From positions 1,832,398-1,896,397 of the forward strand of contig NC_029521.1 of the NCBI RefSeq assembly GCF_001577835.2: a stretch of 64,000 nt of DNA, in the 5' to 3' direction. The position numbers and the translations under genes were made by a program. Every line of letters begins with the position of its first letter. The first letter of the stretch is position 1. Below the pieces are notes generated by a model. That model saw nothing but the letters and a program-made list of their open reading frames with translations. It was not told where the DNA came from and did not search any database. Below are positions 25,250-61,176 of this stretch, one piece after another. This stretch comes from Coturnix japonica (lineage: Eukaryota; Chordata; Aves; Galliformes; Phasianidae).

Positions 25250-25332
25250 GCAGACAGGCCAGGACACCCCTGGCAGTGTGCTGCGCATCGCCGGGTGTTG
25301 GACTTCTTGTGGCAGAGACATCAGGAGCCACC

Positions 25333-25393
25333 ATGTCAGGTCGAGGCTTCCAGGGGCTGAAGGAGCAGGCAGAAGGAGCTGCAAAAGATGCTG
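25333..25393 (+). CDS. ADIRF: ADIRF coding exon 1
   Basis: This exon encodes residues 1-20 plus one base of the next codon (phase 1). Donor GTAAGG follows. Confidence 0.92.
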
Positions 25394-26628
25394 GTAAGGA
25401 GGATGAACATCACTGTCTATTTGCAGGGGGTCAGTTGCTGCTCTCACCTACACAGACCTAAATGTGAAGCTATGCTGCTAGCTCCATTAGAGGTGATAAG
25501 ACCTCCATTTCACCACCACCAGTACAGACCAGGCCATAAAGATCCCAATGAAGAGCTGCTGCCCTGCTGTTGGGCAGGTCACACTGAGGCAGGGCATGGC
25601 TTCTCCTTCCCTCTCTGTTCCTGGGGCAGTTCCAGATCTCAGCTGGGCACAAACAGCCCCCACCAGCCTGCAGTGCTCAGCTGAGCACATTATCCTTCTG
25701 CTCTCCCCACACAGATCCTAAACTGGGTGGGTTGGGGGCACTGGGATCTTTCTTGGTGGAAATAACCTTTTGTGTGTAACATTACCTTGCTCAGTGTGGG
25801 TTTGTTTTTTTTTCATGCTTTGTGGAGTGTTTTAAGCTGCCCTGCTTCCAAGAGCTGGAGTTCACCCTTACTGTTTGCTGCTAGGCCTGAATACCAATGG
25901 CCTGCTGGCGATACCCAATGCACTGTCTGAAACAAAAAATACAAGTGTGTTCCTGCTGTGTTCTTCTTCATCAGTGACCACCAGATCTTGCAGGCTTTGC
26001 AAACCTGTGCTTATGTTTCCGCCATACTCTCACATTGCAGGACCAAGTAGTGTGCATTGGGAGCCAGCCTTGCTGTGCCCATATATTACAGCTTCTCCTT
26101 TAAATGTAATAAATCACTGCATGCACAGCTCTTGATAGCACGCTCTTTTGTCCTTCGTTACAGCCAGTGCGTTGGGACGGGCCACTCAGGATGCAGTCAG
26201 CCAGATCACAGACGCCAGCCAGAAAGGTAGGTTTGGTGACTGTTATGGCCTTTCACAACACTGATGGGATAAGGTGGCAGATGTGTTCCTCGGTAGCTCT
26301 GCTCACCAGCAGACATCTCCCCCAGCCTCTGTCCCTCATAGGCAGCACTGAGCCCTGAGCCCATTTCTTAACACCAGACACTGGCAAGATATGCCTCTGT
26401 ATTTTTATAGTGGAAATATGTTCTCCCCTCCCCTCACCTCCCCTTTATTTGCACTGAATGAAGTAGCTTGCACTTTTTTCAGGCCTTCTGCTTACGTGTT
26501 GCATTTCTCCCTCTCTTCCAGCTGTGGATAAGGCTTGTAAGACAGCGCAGGATGGTGTAGAAAAAGCAGCCGGACAAGCTGCAGAAGCAGTGTCTGGCTT
26601 TGGGAAAAAATGTGGATTTAAGAAATGA
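25333..26628 (+). CDS. ADIRF: Adipogenesis regulatory factor, complete, three exons
   Basis: ADIRF is a small protein linked in mammals to adipocyte differentiation. Its molecular activity is poorly known. Exons 25333-25393, 26164-26226 and 26522-26628 total 231 nt (76 codons and a stop), the same length as human ADIRF. The ATG is in a near-perfect Kozak context (GCCACCATGT). The protein starts MSGRGFQGLKEQAEGAAKDA, continues with a helical Ala/Gln/Lys-rich middle ending D-A-S-Q-K-A, and ends S-G-F-G-K-K-C-G-F-K-K (human ends SGIGKKFGLLK). There is no signal peptide or membrane segment. It sits between SNCG and a FAM25-like gene, as in mammals. It shares exon structure with the next gene and is evidently its paralogue. 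Confidence 0.92.
26164..26226 (+). CDS. ADIRF: ADIRF coding exon 2
   Basis: Acceptor CTTCGTTACAG opens a 63-nt exon, phase 1 at both ends. It encodes ASALGRATQDAVSQITDAS and Q-K. Human ADIRF has a corresponding stretch ending E-A-G-Q-K. Confidence 0.9.
26522..26628 (+). CDS. ADIRF: ADIRF coding exon 3
   Basis: Acceptor TCTCTTCCAG opens the exon. It encodes AVDKACKTAQDGVEKAAGQA and then the Gly/Lys-rich end before TGA at 26,626-26,628. Two cysteines are present that human ADIRF lacks. Confidence 0.92.
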
Positions 26629-27095
26629 TGTAGATGTAAGCAAACAGTATTGCATGTAAAATTCACCCTTGCAATTCCCGACTCTTCTGTTTAGGAAGCA
26701 AAAGCTATTTGAGATCTGGATAACTGCTCTCTCCCCACATGCAAAATCATAAGGCAGAATGCTCTCCTCATCCTTCCCATAGGGAAAAACACATCTCGGT
26801 GTGTCTCGTAACATCTGCTCACCATGTTCTGTTCAAAGTGGACCATAAGGCTTTGGCAGTTACTGCCCTGCTCTTGTAGCAGTGCAACAGTGATTGCCAC
26901 ATCTGTTCAATGTACTCACAGAAACAGCAGAGCTGGTACTATTCTGGAGTACAGGAATATCCGTGTGATTAAACTCAGTTCCCTTCCAGTAATGAGAAGT
27001 TAAGCTGCTGTTGTATTTCCTATCAGTTGTTTGCTAATTCCATTTTGCTGTATTTCCAGAGTAACATAAATAAAATTACTATTAAGACTTTCACT
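26629..27095 (+). other. ADIRF: ADIRF 3' untranslated region with poly(A) signal
   Basis: AATAAA lies at 27,069-27,074, about 440 bases after the stop codon. No earlier canonical signal was seen. Confidence 0.7.
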
Positions 27096-28224
27096 ACTAG
27101 GAGAGAGCCTCATTATGTGCTGGTTTTGTGTCACTGGGCTTTCTCCTTGGCCAGGAGCTGGTGATGGTGGGGCTTTGGGGAGCACCAACCTTCACTAATG
27201 CAGCCCTGGAAAAGGGCTGCTCACCACTGGGCACAGGGATTGCTTACGGGTTGCACAGGTACTGCACATGCTGAAAACCCCCAGAGGAACCTATAGGTAA
27301 TACATCACCAGAGAGTAAACATAGCCCAGGGCTTTGCACAGCATCCCAGTGCAATGCTCACAGTCATTTAAGGCTCTAAAAGCCTGAATATTTACCCAAG
27401 TGCATGCTCACAGAAAAAGTACTGCACTATTGCACTCAGTTACCGGGCAACACTCCACAGTACTTAATTATTTAGTGCTTTCCATGGTTACTTCCCCAGT
27501 GGTGAAATCTTCAGAGGACAAGCACTCAGGCTTGGAATTTCACAGCTCCGTGCTGTGTTTGTGGTGGTCCATGCACAGGTCTTCAGTGCATCTTACTTTC
27601 TGCAAAGCACCACTCAGTCCACATTACTAAAACCCAAGTGGCTACGATGGTTTTGCTTCCCATCAGAACCTTAGAAGACAGATACCATTCCCACTGCTTT
27701 GTGCTTGTGGAGCAGACTCTTGCAGTGCAGTTTCCTTGTCCCTGCAGCACTCTGCCTGGATGCATCCCAGCACAGTGCAGGGTGGGACACACATATCACA
27801 GCCCCTTTGTCCCGGGGGCAGATGATGTTGCACAGGACCTGTGAGTCTGAGTCACTTGCTGGCATGAATTTCTAGATCTAAACTGTAAAGCTTTGCTCCA
27901 CAAATGGGGCTACGGCTTTGTTCACAGTGCTCTTTGGCCTTGAAGCATTCGGGTTCTCCTTCCCCTATGCTCCACAGAGGTGGCTGAGTCACAGCCTGGG
28001 ACAATACATTCCCATCCCAATTAATGGCTCCAGATGGCACATGAAAGCTAAGTGCCAGTTATGGCCTCACATGCCACTGCCCAGAGGAACACATGAACTG
28101 ATCTGACACCTGAGCTCTCACATTCCCTCCCATTTGCTCCTGAGTGTGCCCTCAGCTGTCAGAGCCTCAAAGTGCCATGCAAAGGGGATTTGGGCATTTT
28201 GCCTGTGTGGGCCAGTGTCGCCAT

Positions 28225-28520
28225 TAAATGCTTGAGGGCTGTTGAGACCCGTGGAAGGATCTTTAAATATTTTTCAAGCTGTGCCACAGAAGATTCAGGC
28301 TGGACATTAGGAAATATTACTTCTCGGGAAGGGTGGTGAGGCACTGGAATGCACTGCCCAGGGAGGTGGTGGAGTCAATGACCATGGGGGTGTTCAAGAA
28401 ACATTTGGATATTGTGTTGAGGGATATGATTTAGCTGGGAAGTATTGGTGATGGTTGGACTGGATGATCCTCTGGGTCTTTTCCAACCTTGATAATGCTG
28501 TGATTCTGTGATTCTGAGGA
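28225..28520 (+). mobile_element. CR1 LINE 3' fragment, different subfamily
   Basis: It contains TTCAGGCTGGACATTAGGAA and GATGGTTGGACTGGATGATC, and ends with repeated GTGATTCTGTGATTCTG. Confidence 0.9.
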
Positions 28521-28737
28521 ACTGAGCAATGTGAGCGCCTTGTGCAGCTGCATGGTGGGGCCAAGTGTGTGCTCAGCATCAGAATCAGCTCCGGCCTTTG
28601 GCTGTGACTGCAGCAGTGTGTCTGCTCAGGTTCATTCCCTTGACTGCCACCAGCACTGGGGACATCTCAGCCCATAGTCCAAAATGATGAAATGTCAGAA
28701 CTGAGTCCACTGTCTCAGCTGCTCATAACAGCTTTCC

Positions 28738-28975
28738 ATAGAATCACAGAATCATTAAGGTTGGAGAAGACCTCTAGGATCATCAGGGCCAGCCTTCAGT
28801 CCACCCCCACCATGCCCACCAACCACGTCCCTCAGTGCCACATCTCCACGTTTCTTGGACACCCTCGGGGACAGTGACTGCACCACCTGCCTGGGCAGCC
28901 TGTGCCAATGCATCACCACTCCTTCTGAGAAGAGATTTTCCACATTGCCAACCTGAACATCCCCTGGCACTTAAA
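28738..28975 (-). mobile_element. CR1 LINE 3' fragment
   Basis: The left end reads CATAGAATCACAGAATCATT, followed by the antisense CR1 body with CTGGGCAGCCTGTGCCAATG. Confidence 0.9.
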
Positions 28976-29070
28976 ATCATAGAATCACCAAGGTTGGAAA
29001 AGACCCCCAAGATCATCCAGTCCAACCACTCAGCTACCACAGGTATTTCCCTACTAAACCACATGCCTTA
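28976..29070 (-). mobile_element. CR1 LINE 3' end, short copy
   Basis: It begins ATCATAGAATCACCAAGGTT, followed by GATCATCCAGTCCAACCA. It is a second CR1 3' end abutting the previous copy in the same direction. Confidence 0.85.
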
Positions 29071-30384
29071 ATGCAAATGGGCCTGCTGCTGGCTGCAGGA
29101 CCCACTGCCTCACACATCTGTCACCACCAGCAAGTGAGGCAGCAGCACAGAGCCAGGAAATTGCCACTTCCTGAACGTGGATCTGGCTGCAGATAGCCGA
29201 GGATGTTGTGGAGAACAATAGGTGAATGTTCTATAGCCCTGCTGTTGTGCAATAGGTTTCCACTGGCCTAATGCTGCTCTGGGTTATCCGAAGCATTTTG
29301 GGTTTTTACTGCACTGTAGAACCATTCTAAACTTCGTCAGGTTCTCCTGAGGTCAAAGGCTTTGGTTTTTGTAACAAAATGGTTCCTTTTGTCTCATGCT
29401 GTTTTGTTGAAGATAACATGATATGGAGATGCCCCTCCGTACCCTATTTAATTGAGCACAATGTCCTCTTGTATGTCAATGAGGATCTGCAGTGCTTGGA
29501 AGAAAAGTGATACTTTGCTGAAATGCAGGTGAGCAAATGGCAGAGGAGCTGTTGTTGAAGAAGTGAATTGTCTGGTGTGGAGAGAGACATCCCTGGAGCA
29601 GAAGGTCAAGCTGACCAGCCAGCATCTTCTTCTGGGGCAGGTTATGCTTTTTTTTCCTTTTCTTTTTCCCTTCAGCTCCAGCAACAACAGCTTCTCAGCA
29701 GTGGGAGATCCTTGTACATAGTGTGTTATAGCTGCTCTGTGTGTGAGCAGCTGGGCAGCACCATGAGCCCTCCCAAAGGGACTGGGGCAGGCTGGAGGGG
29801 GATGGATGCACTGCCTGGCCTGCTGCCTGCAGCTCCCAGGGCACAGGGCTAGCAGGGACAGGCTGCTGGGCAGTGTTATGACAGAGTACAAAACTGCTGG
29901 GTTCATCTCACACAACAATCATTTCAACACGTACTCTTCAAAAAAGCAGGGTTAGCTCCTCCCATTTGTTTTATAACTATGAGTTTAAGCCTGCCCGGAG
30001 GGGAAAAAAAGTGAGCAAGAATCCTCTGAAACTGGATACTTTTCTATGTAAGGCTTTGAAATACCAGAGCTAGTTTAGGCAATTCTTCAGCTGAGGACTG
30101 GGATGTTTTTTGGCCCTGGCAGCCTCCTGGGAAGGTTTTGTAAGGACAGCTGTGGAATGCACTCTGTTTACCAACTTTTTGCCATGGAAAACAAAGCTTT
30201 GATTCCTGGGCCATGGAAAACTTCTTCTGATGAATCCCCACCCCCTCTCTGGGGAGGAAAGCACAACAAACACTAATGCCTCTTCGCCCTTTTATGCCTG
30301 GCGTATTAATCACCGAGCAGGGCTCGCCGCGTCCCGCTCAGCCTGTGTTTGCCCTCTAACTACGGGGAGGAGTTTTGCTTTGTC

Positions 30385-30392
30385 TATATAAA
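30385..30392 (+). promoter_or_regulatory. TATA box of the FAM25-like gene
   Basis: TATATAAA lies 94 bases before the ATG, close to the TATA-to-ATG spacing seen in ADIRF (90 bases start to start). Confidence 0.7.
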
Positions 30393-30478
30393 GCTGCACT
30401 TTGCTGAACACTGTAACAGAACCAAACTTAGAGACTCGATCACCCATCCTCTGTGGGGAGAGCAGACCAGCAGAAGCC

Positions 30479-30548
30479 ATGTTTGGGATTGGGAAGAAGC
30501 TCGCCGAGGAAGCAACGCAACAGGCCGAGAGCGCTGCGCAGGCGGCAG
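30479..30548 (+). CDS. FAM25A: FAM25-like coding exon 1
   Basis: The ATG follows GAAGCC. The exon encodes 23 residues and ends in phase 1 at donor GTAAAT. Confidence 0.85.
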
Positions 30549-32219
30549 GTAAATACCATAGGCTGCTTTCCTTGTGCCTCCAACATGCTGTGGGCTTGTG
30601 GCCCTGCAGCGTGGGTGGATATCTCATGCATGAACACAGCTTTGCAGATGCTCTTCTTGAGGGTGTGGTTGACGTGGCTGCTGCTCTCAAACCCCAGTGG
30701 TGCTAGAGAGAGTGAGGGACCTGAATTAAATGCTGGCTTTCCGATGCTGCTTGCACACCTTCACCAAGTGGGTGCCAGATGTGTTGAAGGGATGGGGATG
30801 GCAGAGAGCTGAGAGGGAAAATGAGGCCGTTTAGGTTTTGCATAACTTTTTAACAACTTTTTAAAACCTGAACAGCCATGTTAAATAGGAGCTCTGCAAC
30901 ACCATGATGGATTTGCTTCTTGAAGCTCCGAGGTCTTTGATGTGCCCAGCTGATGCTGTAGCTGCTCATTCCATCCCAAGCCCTGACGCAGTTGTTGGGC
31001 TCAGGGCACCTGCAGCTTGTTTGGTGCTGTGATGCTTTCAGCCCCAGGATGAAGCAATGTACCATTTAGGTGAGCCACCGTCCGTAAAGCCCTCGCACAA
31101 AGACTGCTGTGATGCAATTCCTCAGAAGTCTGTGCTTCATACAGTAGGAGTAGCTGAGTTTACCTAATGGCATTCAGAGTGAAACTGGGCGCTGCAGGTG
31201 ACCTCAAATGCAGTGGAAATACAACTTTAAGGACTTCTTCCTTAATATTATCTCCTAATGTGCAGATCCTCTAGGCAGTGCTCAATGAAGCAGACGGGAA
31301 ACCTGCTGCTTATTTACTACTTGTCCCTGGGCCAGGTTCACTAGAAAGAGGAAAGACCCCTCAACACTCCTGGTGACTCCATTTCCAAAGAATTTGAGGT
31401 GATTCTCAGAACATCTTCATGCTGAAGCATGGAAGGAAAACACTACGACTTTGGCAAGCACTCATGTTTGCAAATGAAAAATTCCTCTGGCTTTTGCTTT
31501 ACGGCAGCCCTAGACATGCATGTTCTGTGGAGACTTTCATGCTCCTGCTCTATTTCTTAACATTAGAGGACCATTATCAATTTTTTCCTATGCCAGAAGA
31601 CTGATGTGGGAGTGTTAGACATGGTATTAGTCTTCTTGAATTCTCCAAATCCCTCTTTAAATGAAAACAAAAAGGGGTTTTGTGCTGGTTCTGAGACTAG
31701 AATAATATCGTCCAACTGGTGGTTCTGCAACCATTAACTACGTCATCTCCAAAGTACTTCAGTTGTGCCCACACGTACCCTGGAGGCTTAGTCCCATGAG
31801 CCTTTCTAAGTTTGGAGTGGCACAACTGGTCTTTGCTAGTAACTAAAATTAGCACCTGCCCAATAGCTCCTTAATTGATGCTGTTTTACTCCACAGTTAA
31901 CACGGTGGGCCAGACTGTGCAGCAAGTAGTGGAACAGGCCAAGGATGCTGGTCAGAAAGGTAAGGTCACGTTTCTGCTGCTTTCATTGTCATTCCAGTGA
32001 AATCCCAGATGGGTCCCTCTATGGTTTCCCCTCTTCACCTCCCCTCCCACCCCCACCTGGTGGGGAAGGGGAACATACTGCAGTGATGCTGCAGTTACCT
32101 TTGTTTTTCTTTCTTTAAAAGCTCTGGATGAAGTCTACAAGGTCGCTGAAACCGGTGAAAAAGCTGTAAAAAATGTAGCGAATCAAGCAACTTCCTGGGG
32201 CAAAAGCTTTGGACAATGA
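30479..32219 (+). CDS. FAM25A: FAM25-like small helical protein (ADIRF paralogue), complete, three exons
   Basis: Exons 30479-30548, 31897-31959 and 32122-32219 total 231 nt, 76 codons and a stop. The protein starts MFGIGKKLAEEATQQAESAA, has a middle NTVGQTVQQVVEQAKDAGQK, and ends S-W-G-K-S-F-G-Q. Human FAM25A has a similar start (M-L-G-G-L-G-K-L-A), a matching middle (A-V-E-E-V-V-K-E-V-V then H-A-K-E-T-G-E-K-A) and ends D-K-L-G-Q, and it lies between ADIRF and GLUD1 as here. The whole chain looks like an amphipathic helix with Ala, Val, Gln and Lys. No signal peptide or membrane span is visible. The family's function is unknown. The symbol is by synteny and remembered similarity. An ADIRF-like name would also be defensible because the exon plan is the same as ADIRF. 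Confidence 0.85.
31897..31959 (+). CDS. FAM25A: FAM25-like coding exon 2
   Basis: The acceptor is TTACTCCACAG. The exon is 63 nt and phase 1 at both ends, the same size and phase as ADIRF exon 2. It ends D-A-G-Q-K, as human ADIRF ends E-A-G-Q-K. Confidence 0.88.
32122..32219 (+). CDS. FAM25A: FAM25-like coding exon 3
   Basis: A T-rich acceptor (CTTTCTTTAAAAG) opens the exon. It encodes ALDEVYKVAETGEKAVKNVA and then the end before TGA at 32,217-32,219. Confidence 0.88.
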
Positions 32220-32280
32220 AGATCACGTAACGCCATGGAATGTATTCTTAAATAAATAAAACCCCATACCACGTACATGT
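32220..32280 (+). other. FAM25A: FAM25-like 3' untranslated region with poly(A) signals
   Basis: Overlapping AATAAATAAA at 32,251-32,260 comes only about 35 bases after the stop codon, so this would be a very short 3' untranslated region. Confidence 0.75.
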
Positions 32281-34285
32281 CTGGCACACATTCTTTGGGA
32301 TTACTCTGATTGCACACATTAGAACAGTCAGCGATGTAGAAAGGTGGGATTACTGCCCTGCAGACTGCTGAAGTTGCTGTTAGTGCAGCCAGACAGTGTC
32401 AGAGCTGAGGGAAGGCTCTGTGTGGGCATGAAGTGGCCCAATCCAAATGGGCCGAGATAATTCATTCACATGAACTTCACCAAGAAGAGAATTTGCTACT
32501 GCAATCAGTAAGGAACTGGATACGACATTCTCACCAATTACTAAAGACGTAACTTAGAGGTCACTTACTTGGTATCTTGAAATGACAGCAGGAATTGTCA
32601 CTGTGTAAGCACTTCTTCCTGACAGTGACAGGTGTCATCAATGAAAGTGGATGCAGGACTGACTTCATTGCTGGCATGAAAGGTGGTTGTTGTACTTGCC
32701 TTTCTGCACAGCAGGTATTTGCATTTAATAGCTGGCAGGAAGGAGGTAACAGTGAAAACTGTAGGTACCCTTATCCATGCTGCTGGGAGGCTACAAGTGC
32801 CCACCACACTATTTGCTGTAGGCAGTAGGCATGGCTCAGAGCCATTACAAACCTGTGCTGTTTCCTTCAGCCCTGGTTAGGAAAAGCACAGTGAGGCAGT
32901 GGGTGGTGTTCCATCATTGCTAACAGCAGCAGTGGGTTATCTCTGCTGGTGCAGACTTTTATGAGCGTGGCTTATACAGGCTCTTTGCTCAGTGTAACTA
33001 ATGGTGGTGACTACACTGAAAAATAGCTTATTGTAGCTGAGAATTTGCTCTATCACACATGTAACTAACTTCAACCACCTTGTTGACTGCCAAGCCCACG
33101 AGACCTATCTGTAATTAGCAAGTGTACTGTGAAGATTGCATGGGTAGTAACCAGCAGAAGCTTTTAGGTGAAACAGAAAGCAGTGAAACAACAGCATGTT
33201 TGGTTTGGAAAGGTCAATTTTTTTTTAATAACTGCTCTTCTCTCCAGGTTATGTTATGCAGTTACAAAGTAGATAGAAAAAAACCATAAGTTTCTGGGAG
33301 GGACTAGTTGTCTTTTAGAAAAAAACACTCATATTCATTACATAAATAACAACTGGCACTTCAAGGGGACTCGGCTGGACAAAAGCCTTAGACTTTATAA
33401 ACTGTGCTTGATCCAGTATTGTGTTGAGGTCCATTCTGTTGTATTTGATTATATTCAAAACTGTCACGACCTTCTGATGGAAAAAACAAAAAATGAAGAA
33501 AAAGAAGGAGCTCTGCATTAAGACAGTGGATGAAGTTTACAGCAGCACTGTAGCTCCTCTGTTGTTTGGCCAATGATTTCTGGGCTGTATTTCACTGTAG
33601 TTGTTCACTGAGGCGGCATCTAATTTTGAAAAAGCCTCTGGGAGGAAAAGACTGACAAAGAATGTTAAAAACAGGTTATGATTACTTAGCAAAGTCAGAC
33701 TATCCCTTTTCTTTACAAGAAGAAAAAGAAAAAGACAATCTGAAGTCAGAATAATTACACAGATGTTTGATTTAAAAATGTAACTATAATTGCTCGATAG
33801 TTTCAGCTTATAAAAATATTAGTTTTGTCAACTCTACATAGTTCGTGGTGGTAGCCGAGCTAACTTGAACAAGCAATAGAGCACAGTCCTATAACAGCAG
33901 CAGTTAAAGAAATAAACATTGCCTAGAGAGAATCAGGCCTGAAGCTTTACTACAAAAAAAAATTAGACTCCTATCGAAGTTAATCCCTGCTGGAGGCCCA
34001 TTCTTCCTTTGACAATGCCACAGCATTGATCATACAAGGCCTTACTGAAAGTGCCAAAGCCAAAATTATATCATTAAACAAAAGTGCATGAAGTAATAAT
34101 GAGCTAAGTGCTCATCCAGTACAGTATCTGATCTGAAGTCTGAGAAGTGGCTCAGGTGGCAAGACCACTCTTTCATACATAAAATGTACCATTATGTTTT
34201 GTAGGTGAAATACCCAGGACGTCCCCCACAAGTGCTGATGAACTGTTATCTTCAGATACATGCTTGTATTCCTAAGCCATGGACT
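32281..34285. other. Intergenic, between the convergent FAM25-like and GLUD1 genes
   Basis: A mariner fragment lies at about 32,885-33,065. Part of the remainder may belong to longer forms of the GLUD1 3' untranslated region. No coding exon was recognised. Confidence 0.55.
32885..33065 (+). mobile_element. Mariner (Galluhop/Mariner1_GG-like) internal and 3' fragment
   Basis: It matches from memory the galliform mariner segment GTGAGGCAGTGGGTGGTG, CTGGTGCAGACTTTTATGAG, CTAATGGTGGTGACTA and AGCTGAGAATTTGCTCTATC. It is truncated at both ends, without a terminal inverted repeat. Confidence 0.75.
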
Positions 34286-34460
34286 TTTATTGTAGAAAAA
34301 GACTAGTCTGGACTGAAACTAACTGAGAATAGAATCCACTATAATGTCAGAAGAAAAGAAATTTTTGTGGTTACATGTAAACTTGTGATAAGCTTTTCCA
34401 AGAAGAGGGTACATTTACGGCAAGAGGGATGGGATACAACGAGGAGCAGTGTCGGCCTGC
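34286..34460 (-). other. GLUD1: GLUD1 3' untranslated region, nearest poly(A) signal
   Basis: On the minus strand AATAAA lies at 34,291-34,286, about 170 bases after the stop codon. Longer forms ending further left are possible, since mammalian GLUD1 uses longer 3' untranslated regions. Confidence 0.5.
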
Positions 34461-61042
<26,582 letters not shown>

Positions 61043-61164
61043 GGCGCCGGCTGTCCCGCTGCACACACACCAGGGCACGGCGCAGCGAGGCCGCTCCACA
61101 ATAGGCGCGGGGCAACGCCGCCGCCGCCTTTAAACGGCCTCGGGGTTGGGGGGGGAACTTAGGG

Positions 61165-61176
61165 TGCGCATGCGCG
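61165..61176. promoter_or_regulatory. NRF-1 site in the GLUD1 promoter
   Basis: TGCGCATGCGCG is a full match to the palindromic NRF-1 consensus (YGCGCAYGCGCR). It lies about 125 bases upstream of the GLUD1 ATG. NRF-1 drives many nuclear genes for mitochondrial proteins, which fits GLUD1. Confidence 0.75.

Larger units (their letters stand above)
27096..30384. other. Intergenic, ADIRF to the FAM25-like gene
   Basis: No supported coding exon is present. Three CR1 3' fragments lie between about 28,225 and 29,070, in opposite orientations. I looked for a further ADIRF/FAM25-like exon set here and saw none. Confidence 0.6.

Noticed and set aside
27096-30384. Search for a third ADIRF/FAM25-like copy or an AGAP-type gene as in human
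   Set aside because: No exon with the phase-1, 63-nt pattern or any recognisable ArfGAP sequence was found. Only CR1 fragments are present.
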